Part shown: piece after piece, positions 43,801-56,400 of the stretch
How the letters are laid out: each line of letters begins with the position of its first letter
How positions within the stretch are numbered: position 1 is the first letter of the stretch
NCBI GenBank assembly: GCA_032358255.1
Contig: JAULBX010019965.1
Span: 1-64,000 of the forward strand
From: Heterotrichella gracilis
Taxonomy: Eukaryota; Sar; Xanthophyceae; Tribonematales; Xanthonemataceae
Direction: 5' to 3'
Length of the DNA: 64,000 bases
The notes under the pieces: generated by a model
Seen by the model: only the letters and a program-made list of their open reading frames with translations
Database searches by the model: none
Told to the model about the DNA's origin: nothing
Program-made: the position numbers and the translations under genes

Positions 43801-46800
43801 CTCTGACCGCAGCAGCTCAACCACAGCCCCCACCAGCGGACCTCCAGCATCCCCAATGTCCATCCCTGGGGATGCGATTTTCCTCCTCAGCAGGTCGTCA
43901 AACCTGGCCCTCAGCTCAGTGATGAGGGCAGCCACTCGCGGGGTTGCGGAAAAAACCATGTGGCCCCCCCGCATGGTCATGGTCCCCGCGGATTTGCCGG
44001 GGGCGATGGGGCCCCCGAAAAGTAGCAGAGCGTAGTCGCTGACCATGGATGCTGACCGGATGTAGATATTGGCGGTTTTGACCTGCGTTGGTTTGGGAGC
44101 TTCATGTAAAAGATTGACTTCAATGTGTTATAGGGCATTAAAGACTTACCCCACATATTGGATTCTGTTGCAGTTCTAACCTATGTGAATTTTGCTGCGG
44201 ATGTTACAGCGGGTTGGTAACTTATTTGTAACGTTAGTGTGATAATTTATCACTGATAAACCCCGCCATCCCCCATACTGCTCCTGCTCGTGTACCTCCC
44301 CTTTTCAATCCTCAAACTCCAGCTCATCCAAACTGTGCTTAACATCTCACTTCCTCAGACACCCTTCCCTCCCCCTCCCCTCCCCCTACCACACCCACCT
44401 TGTCATCATACACCATCCACCTGTGCGGGAAGAACTTTTGTTGGGCCATGACAGATGAAGGGTGGGGTTCCACCTTGCCATCCTCCACAGTGCGCCAGCT
44501 GGCACGCTTCCGGCTCTGCTCAACTGCCACCACTGACGGGAACATGCCACCTGGAGCCCACACACATGCGCCACGTCAGCACTGACAGGTCAGCAACTGT
44601 CTTGCCGCCCAGGCAGGGACGGGATAGGGTTTGGCATGGACCAAGTACTGGCGACAAATTGCACAGCAAGCTTGCAATGCACAGTCGATTGTGGCATTCC
44701 CTCTTTAAAGTGGTTACGATTCTGGAAACTGTGTTATCAGGAGCAAAGATGGAGGTGCGTTGCCAGGCATTGCAATCAGTGGTGCCATAACATCCCAGTG
44801 ACCATACGCCTGCATGGGTATACAGCCCGCAGATCATGCACCACCACTGTCACCCAACGAGGTGTACGGCTACCCCACCCCCCACCCTACCCTAGTACCC
44901 CACGCCACCACCCACCTGTGAGCACCGCCCTCAGCAGCCCCAGCTCGTGGCTGTTGTGGCTGGCGGCGGCAATAGCAGCCTGCAGCACATGCGCAGGGCG
45001 CTGCGGGGAGGAACCTGCGGCACACACATTCCCTCAATGGTGCACATTTGTGAGGGGGCAGAATTCGTATAAATTAACGGCAATGCCTCTGCTGGGAGGA
45101 ACCTGCAGGCGACCCAATGCGCATACTACACATATTGCACATATGTGCAAGACATACAATGTGTAGAAATCAATGTGTCGGCCGCGCAGAATTAGTGCAG
45201 CCTGTCTGCCTGCTCTGTGTGCTCTCACAGCCACATCGACTGTAGGTCTGGACCAACAATCGCGCCAGCAGAAGAGCAAGACTACCGTGCAGCAACAGTG
45301 GGTTGCAGGAGCAAGGCTGCTCCCCTGCCATGGGGTCATTGGCCCTCATTCATTTTCCCTCACCTGACTTGGGTGGGCAGCTGAGGAAGCCCCTGTCCGC
45401 CAACAGGTCAGCAAATTGCAACCGCAACTGCGCCATGAGCTGCAGGCATGAGGGGGACAGGAAGTTGTCCCAGCAATAATCCCGGTCGTCCCTTGACGCC
45501 TTGGCAGCCTGCCAGCCCTGCACAACACGGAATTTGTGGGTGTGTAGATCCTGTCGATACCCTAGGCAAGGGCATAATTAGGGTAGCGCTTGCGAGCATT
45601 AATCCCTGTCCGAGATGATGGTGGTTATATTTCAGTTTACCTTCACACTATCATATTCCTGTCACTCATGAATCCAAATCGCCGACAGTAGCCGGGAGCA
45701 AACCCTAACACAACTCCCTGCCCCACCTCAAAAGCGTTCAGAAGCGCAATGTGGTCGCTGGCGGTCCCCGCTGCAAACTCCCTTTTCTTTTCATCTGCCT
45801 CCCCCTTTTTCTCCATGGGCAGCACAAAAGGCTGCTTGTGCGCCAGGCCAGCAGCAATGGTGAGGGTGGTGTCCAGGCACCCCAGCATTGCGCCAAATAT
45901 CATCATTTTGCCCACCCTGGGGTCCACCGGGAGGGCCGCCAGATGGTGGCCTGGGGACGGGGACAGAGGGGGGTCGGATGTATTTATTGGCATTTGTTTG
46001 TGATGGAGGGTTGTGATAGCCTTGCAGCGCAAGGCAGAGGGGTGTTATTGAGCTGTGGAGGCGGTGCAGATTGTTGCAGTTAGTAGACTTGTCTAATCTG
46101 GCTGCGCATGTACTGAAATGCATGCCCCCAATCTAGCAGGGGGGGGGATTCAGGTTTTTCCCACTGACGCGACACTGGTGTACAAGCCATGCGGTCATTT
46201 TGCATTAACCTCAACCACCACGTTGTGATCCACGCCACAAAACGTAGCACTGCAGGGACATCACCCTCGCCCCTCACACCGCGACAACATCCCGCTGTCC
46301 CCCAAGGCACCCTACCTAGAGGCGTCAGCTCCTCCCGCGCATCCAGCGCCCCTATCTGCGTGAGCAGGTCCAGCGCGTTGGCAACGGCAAGGGCATCAGG
46401 AGGTTCCAGTGCGCGGGACAGGAAGGTGGCGGCGCCTGCAAGGGTTCGGGGCATGCAGTAGCGTGGGAGAAACACGGACTGTGCATGGAAGGGATATTTA
46501 GGTGCAAACTTTAGTGTGCACTTGTTTTGAACCTAAATTTGACTGCTGGGTGTCCATCGCAACAAACGAAGCAACAGGATGACCCCTGAGGATGACCCCT
46601 ACTAACAATATGGAGGTAAATAGGGAAATCAAGAAAACACACGGCAAATATTTGTCCAGCAACTTGCAGATACCACCCGCCCCACACCAAACCACCGCCG
46701 CCATTGCACCCCCCCCCCCCTCACCCCTCACACCACCCACCTCCCAGCCCCAGGCTCTTTATCTGCAGCACCAGCTCCTCAAGGGGGGTGCGCAGCATCT

Positions 46801-49800
46801 CGGGGGAAGGGTAGGGCGCAAGCTGCTCAGCCATCGGCCGGGGCAGCAGGTGGATGCAGGTGCCCGCCTGGACGCGGCCCGCGCGGCCCCGGCGCTGGTG
46901 GGAGGCGGCCTGGTGGGGGGTGGGGGTGGAAATATTCAATGCCAGTTTCAAACTGTTGAGTGGTACCGTGTAATCAACGCTTTTCTAGACAGGATGCATT
47001 TCCGTTTTGCTGGCCACACTGCCACATGCATACATATACCCCAAACATGGACAACCCATCTGTTCCGTGTAAAACTACACGACCTACCCTGAAACTATAA
47101 TTTAGTTCCTTTACACAGGCGCCAGAAGCGCCAGCATGTCCAGCGCATCACCCCACTGTAACCTACAAAATCCACACCCTATATACCCTAGAGGTCCACA
47201 CAAAACCCATGAACACCCCACCTTGGTCGCCCACACCGGCGCCAGCATCGCCAGCTTGTTGAGCGCGTCGTAGCTTTTCTCATTCACCTTGCCCCCGTTC
47301 ACCACCCACACGATGTCGTCGATGGTGATGGAGGTCTCGGCGATGTTGGTGGCGATCACCACCTTGCGCACCCCCGGGGGCGGGGGGGTGAAGATTTCGC
47401 GCTGGTTGACAGTGGCCATGGAGCCATGCAGGGGGAGGAGGAGGGTGCGGGAGGGGGAGCCGGTGACCGGGTCAGCTGGGGAGGGAACGGGGGGAAGGGG
47501 GTGAGGGGGATGAAAATCCATACCAAACTGACGTGCATTCACGCAGGTTCTTGATGATGCAATTTTGGGCCTGTTCATTTTTCTTAATGACGTGTAGCTT
47601 TCCTCAACCTGTTGCAAATCCATTCATGATATGTGCACAATTTGCCTGCACCAAACACAAGGAAAACACCATGACGTACATGGTACCATGCTTCCTTCTT
47701 GTCCTGGTAATCTACTACAATGATTATGATGCAAGCACCCCATTGCCTCCTGCAATCACCCAATCACTGCACCCACCTTTCAGGATGTCATTCAGCTTCT
47801 GGATCTCCGCCCACCCCGTCACAAACACCAGCACCGCCCCGGGGCCCTCATTCACGCAAATGTGGCGAATCACTGCCGCCATCAGCTCCAGATTTAGGAC
47901 CTTGTCGCAGTCCCCAAACCAGGCCATCACATTGCGCTGCACCGAGGAGGGGTAGGCCTTGAAATCCGCCATGTTTGGCACGTACCCCACCGATGTGGCC
48001 CCTGATTCGGGCCCCTGCTGGCTGCTGGGGGCGAAGCGGTTGGGCTTCTTGCGGTCAGGGGGCCCGGCGTCCTGAACAGAGAAACCTAGGAGGAAACAGT
48101 AACAAGCGTTCTAACCAAAGTGTAAGGGAGTGTCAGCGCGTCAGGTACATTTACATAGATGCCCTAGGAGATGTGCCGCCATCATTGAGTGTCAAATGCC
48201 CTGCAGTCCTGTCCTTCGCATGGCTCTGCAAAGTGCCATTCCCATACAGCGGCGCAGCATGCAGAACGAAAAACAACACACCCAGTTCGTCCTTTGGGTA
48301 CAGCTCCCTTGGCAAATCCCACATCGGGCTTACAAGGTCTCTATAGGGCCACTTGTGCGCAGCAGCGCGTCCTCCATGCACTGGACGTAGCATGTGGTAA
48401 TCGTAGGGTTTTGCTAGGGCACTTCTAGGGTTTACCTGTGCGCAGCAGCGCGTCCTCCAGGTACAGCTCCTGCACAGGGTAGGTGAACCCCGGGATGTGC
48501 ATCTGGGGGCTGTTGCCAAAGTAGTTTGCAAACATGCCGGCGTTGAGCGTTGCGCTCATGAGGACCAGGCGCAGGTCGGGGCGGCGAGGGAGCAGGTCCT
48601 GGAATGAGGATTGGTGTTACTGGTTGGCATTGGAGAGTAGGGGTTGAAAGTGGAGCTGGGTGATGCATAAAATGTGCCAGGAAAGGATACACAATTGGCA
48701 CGGGAAAGATATTTATTTGGGAAAAAGAAGAGTTTACACTGGCCAGCAGGCGACGGCGGTGGTCTTTGACTGGTTGAAAAAAGGGGAAGGAAATCATCAT
48801 ACCTTGAGTACAATGAGTAGGAAGTCCTCATTGATGCCCCGCTCGTGGATCTCGTCCACAAAGATGTGGCTCACACCTGCGCACACACACATATGAGTCA
48901 TAATAACTAGGCTCTTTTGAGCAAGCACGATTACAATAATTAAACGAGCTTGTATTCTTCGCCTTCATGGAGGCAAAAAACAACATTCAAGCAAATTATG
49001 ACCCACGCTAAATACCGGCTGGATAACAAAAAACCCTACACCCTAGGCAAACCCTGCACCGCAACCCCCTACCAACCACAAGCCCGCACCTGTCAGCGAG
49101 GGGTCCCCCGCCAGCCTCCTGAGCAGCACGCCCGTGGTGGCAAACAGCAGGCGGGTGTGGGGGCCACGCTTCGCCTCCAGGCGGATCTGGTACCCCACGC
49201 TGGCGCCCAGCTCCTCACCTGCATAGGGTTTGCAGGAGGGTACTTGGTGCCAGGCCACACACGCCATGGCCGTTCCAAGGGGGATGCGGCTTGCTAGATA
49301 TGCAGATTCGCCAAAATAGCAGGCATGTGTGCCGTGGGGTGTTTAGTTGCTCTTCACGTCATGTGATTGGTGTGGCATATTCACAATTATAAAGGACAAT
49401 TGCTGTGTAAGTAGCAAGGGGTAAAAACCTATAGACACCAGAAGCCGCGCACCTCGTTCCTGTGCCACCCGCTGCGCCACCGAGATTGCGGAAATGCGGC
49501 GAGGCTGGGTGCACACAATATTGACCTTTCCGCCCCAGCCCCCCTCAAATGCCTCCTCCAGCACAAATTGCGGCACCTGGGTGGTTTTGCCGCACCCTGT
49601 TTCTCCAGGAATAACAACAACCTGAGGAATACAAGGGTCACATTGGTTCAAAAGGTGCTGCCATGCATCAAATATCGATGGCACTTCTATCCACAGAGGA
49701 GGCTACAGGTTGGAAAATGTGGCGTCTTTCTGCATGGAAAACCTAGGAGATATACAAGAGACACTATCGCCCTTCTTACATGCACAGTGTTGAACATGCA

Positions 49801-51829
49801 GCAAGCAAACCATTCATCCGCAACTCCCAACTTGATTTTCTCATCTCGTACCTGGTTGTTGCGAATGGCATGCAGCACCTCCTCCCGCTTCTCAAACGCC
49901 GGCAGCTTCCTCCTCTTCTCCATCATTTGTTTCACCCCTGGCGTATGCTTGGCCCTGCGCTGCTTCTCCTGGAGCTCCGCATTCAGCCTTGGATCATCCG
50001 CGGGAGGCGTGTAATCGGGTTGGATCGGTGCAGCTGCCAGGCCACCGGCTGGCAACACACCAATCTCCCAATCTGCCTCGTCATCCACCCCAAACCCTCC
50101 CCGCGTCAGCCCGTCAAAGCTCCCCCCCTGCAACCCTGTCCGGCCATATGCTCCAGAGGGGTTCGAATCCCCAGCATTCACTCCCCTCTCACCCGCCATG
50201 CCCCTCGAGGGTCCAGGTAGATAGGGTTGCGCCCCACGTGGACCGGGCTGCGCTTGTGGATGAGGCTGCGGTGCCACATCAGCACTGCTGGCTGCCAGCT
50301 GTGCATCCATCCCCCCTAGGGTGCGCTCCACCATGCGCTGGACGCTGCCGTCCATGTCAACCTGCAGATGGGGTTTTGTGGTGGGGTTGGGGTTTGTGTT
50401 TAGGGTTTGGGCAGACAGTCTGTGGATTTGCCAGATGAGTATGAAGGTATCGAGCCATCACCACATTTGAATAGCAATTTCAATGCATGCGCAGTGCGTC
50501 GCATGGCATCATGCAACCTGCCTCCCTTACAAGGATTCAACCCACCCTATGCCACCAATGCAGCACTCCAATGCCAAACACAAACATAACCTACAAGCAC
50601 GCGAAACCCATATCCAACCCCTACTCATCCCCTTACCTGGTGCGTTTTGGCTGCTTTGGGGTCCAGGTCTGGCCTGTAGTTTGGCAGGGGCACTCTGCTG
50701 ACCACCAGCACTGTGTTGGTGCCCTTGTTGTAGCGCTGGCTGTGGGAGGAAAGGGAGGTAAAGGGGGTTCATGGGAGGGGCTAATGGGAGATGCCGCACG
50801 CTGCCATGCCATGTCATGCAAAGTGACACAGTCACCCACAATCCATGCCAGGTCACTGGCCGTGCCACTGCACAGGTTGAGCATGGCAGGGGCCCGAGCT
50901 GCCCACAAAACCCTCAAGAATGGGGCAGGCACCCAGCAGGGGTTGTCGTGCAAACCATGCATTTCTTTCAATATAAAAAAACATTACACCACTCACAAGT
51001 AAAACCCGCGCTTCTCTGCCATGGCCTGCAGCTGGTCCGCCCCTTCATGGCCGTAGTTCTCGCGTATTATCACCTCCCTGGGTCCCCCAGGCCCCTCCAG
51101 CCGTGCCAGGTGGCGGTTCAGGATGGCTTCGCTCACGTGGGCGGCGGGGCGGGAGGCGCGCATCTGCGCCAAATGCTTTTCGCGCCATGCGGGGTCGCCC
51201 CAGCGCTGTGGCGGTGGAGGGATGGGGTGAGGTGCGGGGTGCACGTTGAAAAGGGTAAGGTGCATTGCAAGGGGTGTTGGGGGTTGCCGTCAGGGTTGCA
51301 AGGGGGGTCGTGGAGGGTAGGGAGGGTGGGGTGGGGTGGCGTGAGTGCGTGTATGGTGTGCGGGAGGCGCGCATCACAGTCAGGCACTGGGTTGCAGCAT
51401 TGCAGGTCTCCCCAAACGCTGTGCAAGTTGCGGGGTAGGACCCAGACGCGGGGTGGTACTTAGCAAGGGGTGGGAGCCACCCTGAGGGTTTTAATGGATA
51501 GGGAGGGGGTGAGGGGATGTATTGAACGATAGTATAGTGTGTGTGGAGCATCCTTCAGCCCTTGTAGCCGTCCCAGTATGACTAAGCAGAAGTGGAAGGA
51601 ACCAACGGACAGAAGGTATATGGAGTTGTGCAAGGTACGATATAGACATGCCATCAAACATGCACTGCACTGGCTGGGTAGCAAAACTGCGCATCGTGCA
51701 CAAGAAGGACCCTGTCAACCCCTGGGGGGCACAGTGGGCAAGAGTACTTGTTGCTGGAGCGCATACCTGGCCTCCGCCGCCACGACCACCACTCCCTCTG
51801 CCTCTTCCGCCCCCTCTGTTTGGACCCAT
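43666..51829 (-). CDS. DEAH-box RNA helicase of the DHX36 (RHAU) type
   Basis: DHX36-type helicases unwind G-quadruplexes and structured RNA. The start ATG at 51,829 opens a Gly/Arg-rich N-terminus ([20 protein letters not shown], exon 51767-51829). Helicase motifs then appear in order: [15 protein letters not shown] and [20 protein letters not shown] (49,470-49,615), [12 protein letters not shown] and [11 protein letters not shown] (49,100-49,210), [15 protein letters not shown] (about 48,850), [18 protein letters not shown] (about 48,550), [11 protein letters not shown] (about 47,830), [14 protein letters not shown] (about 47,330) and [13 protein letters not shown] (about 46,880). The winged-helix and ratchet region includes [20 protein letters not shown] (about 45,880). 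The OB-type end carries YALLLFGG and a Gly-rich tail ending at 43,666. The sequence tracks human DHX36 throughout (for example DYCWDNFLS). About fifteen exons; some borders approximate. Confidence 0.9.
45008..45115 (-). repeat. Duplicated splice-acceptor block in a helicase intron
   Basis: GGGAGGAACCTGC with its neighbours occurs at about 45,005-45,020 and again at about 45,092-45,110. In the sense direction this is the 3' end of the intron (GCAGGTTCCTCCC…GCAG), so here an acceptor rather than a donor is repeated. Confidence 0.6.
47115..47275 (-). repeat. Exon end copied into the intron (helicase)
   Basis: The end of the exon encoding [15 protein letters not shown] (about 47,224-47,275) has a diverged copy at 47,115-47,152 (reading [11 protein letters not shown]) about 115 bases into the intron. 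The spacer holds CCCTATATACCCTAG. Confidence 0.75.
48348..48465 (-). repeat. Exon end copied into the intron (helicase)
   Basis: The exon end at about 48,436-48,465 (sense GAGGACGCGCTGCTGCGCAC, then AG and GTAAACCC) is repeated at about 48,352-48,377. The spacer contains two AGGGTTT-like tracts, which are CCCTA-like in the sense direction. Confidence 0.85.
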
Positions 51830-53423
51830 TGCCGCTGTTGTGAGAACGCCTGGCTGGGGACGTGCACCTGGTAAGACGGCTCCTTGGAAAATGGACACCA
51901 GTTTGGCGGGAAAACTACAACTGCATATCAGCGCCCAAACAGAAATGAGCTGTCAACAGCAGCGGCTGATTTGATGGCAGAAGTGAACCACAAACGCTGT
52001 TTACTTTCTTTGTAGAAGACGTGACGACAAACTGCGCCTCGCACCCTGTGGGTTCAGAACATCAGATCGTGGCGGCAGGACAATACAACGTGATGTGGCT
52101 CTTGATAGTGCAAGACCACAGTTCCGTAAATTGGTGCGATGTTAAAGGAGCAACACAGGCTCTTTGTCGCTGGCAGCAACAGCGAACCAGTTCAGGGTAT
52201 ACAAAGCTGGTGTAATGCATGCATGCATATATACATACATATGCTTTCTCAACCACTAGATAACCGCTTGTATTCTACACCGTTGCTCTGCTACTATGGT
52301 ACCCGGTTGCAAAGCCTCGCCTGCTAAGGAACAGCAAACGAACGTGTATTTTGGTGCTCCACTTGCCATGCGAGCAGCGACCTCCCCGCTGAGGGTAAAA
52401 TGCTGTACCATTTTCAGATGCAGGAAGAATCTGCAGCGAAGCTTTTCAACCTCTGGACGTTCTTGCTGCACAAGCCCTCGAACCGGCAGCTCTTTTGCGC
52501 TTCACAGAGCCTTGTTTGCAAGAAACCAACATTCTGTGACCGTGCCAAAAGGCCAGTGCAATAAGATCGAGGCAGAATCGTTGTGGTGGTCCTCCAACTC
52601 GCACACAATACATGTGCGGTCTTGAAGTAAAGTGGGCACTTCACCGCTGCTACCATCTGTCTGGATTGCACTGAAAGGACTGTTCACAAGGTTTTGTCCG
52701 GCGCGGGGGTTAATCTCGGGGCCAAAGGTACGCATCGTGGTTGGAATTGCACCAGGTATCTCTGCCAAACCAAACAGTGCGTTTGCCGTTTATTGACTTG
52801 GAGGACAAGTAGACCGCATTGCAGCAAGCAGGTCCTTAGTGAGGTCACGCCTTCATCAGAGAATTTACCAGTGTACTCGGGGTTTCCGTCACTTTTTGGG
52901 TTGGGACTTCGTATCGCCCAGTTCAAACCAAACCGGTCTGCAGCAGCGGTAGCAGACCAGCAGGGCCGCTCGGTGGCCGTTTCCGCAGTTCTTGAGACGC
53001 ATCGTTTTCGTTGTCTTACTCGTTCCGTGGGGATCCTTCTGGGTTGTTGTTGCTTTCTGTCCCGCCATGTGCACTTCAATCCTCCACGTGTGACACCCAC
53101 CGTTGCTTAGTCAACGCGTAGTCTTGCTGGCACCAACACTGTGCCGCGCACAGTCTTGCCTCTTGCTGTCCTAATCCACATAGTCTTACTCGCTGAACTG
53201 CAGAGTGACGTACGAAACTCAATTGTGACTCTATACTGACGGGGTTTGGGATGTTTATTCAACGTATGGTATCAACGTATGGTATGGTATGGTTGCAAAC
53301 GAGCTCTATCCTTCACGTTCCTAGCTAACAACGTGGTTTTTACTAACCACCGTCCGCACTGTATCACTCGACATAGCCTCAAGCTACCCTCCTCCTCCAA
53401 TCCCTGCAGATCTCCGCTAGGCC
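51830..53423. other. Divergent spacer between helicase and patatin genes
   Basis: Promoters of both flanking genes should lie here. An ATGCATGCATATATA run is at 52,216-52,230. Apart from the weak candidate gene listed separately, I see nothing I can defend. Confidence 0.4.
52502..53100 (-). CDS. Possible small gene of unknown function (weak)
   Basis: The minus strand has a coherent-looking stretch: TFGPEINPRAGQNLVNSPFS, then RTCIVCELEDHHND and ASILLHWPFGTVTECW (about 52,502-52,760). It is preceded by a possible exon (about 52,840-53,075) ending in a GT donor after FSDEG. No start or splice pair is certain, and the opposite strand is also open. It may be a small gene or noise. Confidence 0.2.
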
Positions 53424-56400
53424 ATGCAGCCGTCATGCCTCCCCCGGGGTCTGCACCCATGCAAGCCTCTACTGCGCGCCAATCACCTCCAGGCAGCCCT
53501 CAAACGACGCAGGAGCCCAACAGCACGCAGCGCCACGCGGGCGCAGCAAGCTGACCCAACACATCTCCAACCCAGTGGTGAGATCTACCCAGAGCAGGCA
53601 ACACCTAGCTGCCCACCCTCTGCAGCGCCAGTGCCACTGGTCGCTGCTGCCGATGGCGAGCTAAGAAATACCACACAGCAGGTGAGCAGCAAGACGCGAT
53701 AATAAGCCCCAACCTGCAGGTCAATTCTTGTCCACAGGGTTTCACCTACCCTCCTAGGCACGCACACCGCGCCAACGCCGCCTGGCGCCAATTGAATCCA
53801 CAGCCAATACGATCACCATTCGCAGGAACAGCCCAATGGCATCGCCACATCGGCGTCCGCACCAGCACCCACCGCCCGCCGCTGGCTCAAGCTCTCCATC
53901 CCCCTCCCCTTCCGCGGCCCCTCGCGTGGCCCCCCTGCGCCGCCTGCCATCCCCATCCATGACCCAACCCAGGCCTCCACGGCCACCGCACTCCCCAATC
54001 CTTCAGAGGCAGACCAGCGGCATGGTGACACCAGCACCAGCGCCAGCACCGCCACTGGGCGGGGGTGGGTGCGGCGGCGGATCGGGATGCTGCCGCTCCG
54101 CAGGGTGCCGCAGGAGCCGGAGCTAGTACTGCCGCTCATCCAGGTGGGTGGCATGGCACAACCCGGGCACAAATCACAGGCAGCTGGCTGGGAAAGGGGG
54201 ATTTGGCGGCTGTTTTGCGCGCAGCCCACGGCCCACCCTGCCTCTAGGCGGCAACAAGTAGCAGCCTTGGCCTGGCGGCACACCTCCTAGATGCCCGCTT
54301 GTGCAATGGCTCCTTGAATACCCTTGCTGCCTCCCCGCACTATACCCGCAGCACCCCTCCTGACACCACACCTCTCTTCTAATGACCCCGGAAATTCCCG
54401 TAACGCTGCCCTGCACCATACCCAAAATCCCCCCTTCCATTAGTACTGCACCACCCGTGCTTCACCACCCACCTAGCCCTGCACCAACCCCATTCCTGCC
54501 CTGCACCCCACCCCCAGGAGGACCACGAGGCGTTGCAGCTAGTGTCCCGGCGGGCATGCGAGGGGAGCACCCCCGGCCAGCGCGCCGATGGATTCAAGCT
54601 GGGCCTGGTGGTGGAAGGGGGGGGCATGCGGGGGGCAGTGAGCGGGGGCGCGCTACAAGCACTTCATGACTTGGGGCTGAGGTGGGTGGGGTGGTGGTGG
54701 AGCAAGGGGGGCCTGGGGGGGTGGGTCAGCTGCGAAGGTGATGCATGACTTTGGGCTGTGGCGAGGGGTGGTGAGGGGTGTGGGTTTTTGCATGCTGACC
54801 TCTGACGGTGCATGCAGTAATCCTGGGTTTGGGGGTTTGAAAGGGGAGTACTGTTTGCATGCACCCAGGTGGAGAGTAATGTGGTTGGGCTGGCTATGGT
54901 GTTGTGAGCATTAAGTACCTGGACTGCCCCCTTGGGGAATTGTGCTCCTTCTCCGCACCCACCCACCACCCAACGCCATGAACAACTTCGCCAATCCTCC
55001 ACAGGAAGCAATGTCGCACCATGTTAGGTAGTTACTTTAGTTAGTTACATGCATTCCTGCAACGACGCACCATGTGACACATACGTTTGACCAGAGCTTT
55101 GGCTCATGGTGCATGGAAGGGCAAGTCTGCCCCACAGAGTATAGAAATTCAGCCATTATGCGGTCAACTGCTTCTCCAGGGACGTTTTCGACGCGGTGTA
55201 TGGGAGCTCAGCGGGCGCCCTCAACGCCACCTACTTCCTGTCGGGCCAGCGGGGCGGGGTGGACATCTACCACCGCGACATCGCCAACAAGACATTCTGT
55301 GATCTGGGGCGGCTGCTGCCCGGGAGGGAGGCCAACACCGCCCCTGTGCTCAACCTGGATTTCCTGATGGAGGTGATGCTGGGGGGCAGCACTGCGCTTG
55401 ACTGGCGGGCGGTGGTGGACTCGCCTGTGCCTCTCAAGGTGGGTAGTGTGGAGGCATTAGGGGTTGGGTGGGTGGTGGATGAAGGCCCTGAAGGGTTGCG
55501 GGGAGGATGCTGCGCAGTAGTACGGTGTGGCAGAAGGGGAATATGTACCATGCTCGCATTGACAGAGAAGGGTGCAGTGATAGCAGTTATCGGGGACAGT
55601 GCTGCTCGGCAGCCGCCCTAACAACATCCCAGTACATCATGTCCTGGCCATGCTAAGAAATTGTACCAATCATGCCTCGATTCTACCCTCAAGCCCTAAA
55701 CATAGGACTGCGCGTCCTCGGCAGACTCACCGATTAAAACCCCCGCAGGTGGTTGCCTCCTGCCTGGACACCCTCCAGCCAGTCATCCTGTCAGACTTCA
55801 CCAGCCTGGAGGACCTAGTGGCATGCCTCAAGGCCAGCGCCAATGTGCCGGGGATTGCCGGGGATCCCCTGGAGCATCGGGGAAGGCGCCTGGTGGACGC
55901 GGCTGTGTTTGAGCCAATACCCTTTAGGGCCGCGATTGCGGATGGCTGCACGCACGTGCTGGTGCTGTGCACGCGGGGGCCGGGCGGGAACAAGACGCGG
56001 TTCCAGAAGGCCATGGAGGTGGGTGGGGGGTTTTGCATGCAGGGACGCTTGGTGGGGTTTGAAGATGCCAACTTGGTGGAAGTTGCGTGGGGATGGTGGC
56101 ATTGGTGCATTCCATCAGACTTGGGATAGGTGCATGCAGGTGGTGGAGGCGTGGAGGCGTGGGTTGGTGGGCGACAAGACGGAGTTTCAGTCCATGAAGG
56201 CCATGGGTGTGGGGTGTGTTACATGGGAGTGGCCAAAAGGTCATGGGTGTGGGGGGTGTTACATGGCACTGGCGCATGGCAGTGGGGTTTGAACCACAGA
56301 CACGCATGGTTTTGGGCTACCATGGTTGGATGTATCGCTCTGACTCTGACTAGTTTGGCGCATGCGTACAATTAGGGTTGAGGGTGGGTGCTGAGGGTTT

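Noticed and set aside
46700-46725. Run of C (poly-C) as a possible assembly gap
   Set aside because: It is a short homopolymer in a helicase intron, and the flanking exons on both sides continue the same protein normally.
50155-50175. GGGGTTCGAATCCCC, a perfect T-arm-like sequence (B-box)
   Set aside because: It lies in a helicase exon and encodes GDSNPSG. No acceptor stem, D-arm or anticodon arm fits around it.
53836-54126. 96-codon Pro/Ser-rich frame starting MASPHRRP
   Set aside because: It overlaps a patatin-gene exon in another frame. The frame that joins both neighbouring exons in phase is the one I used.
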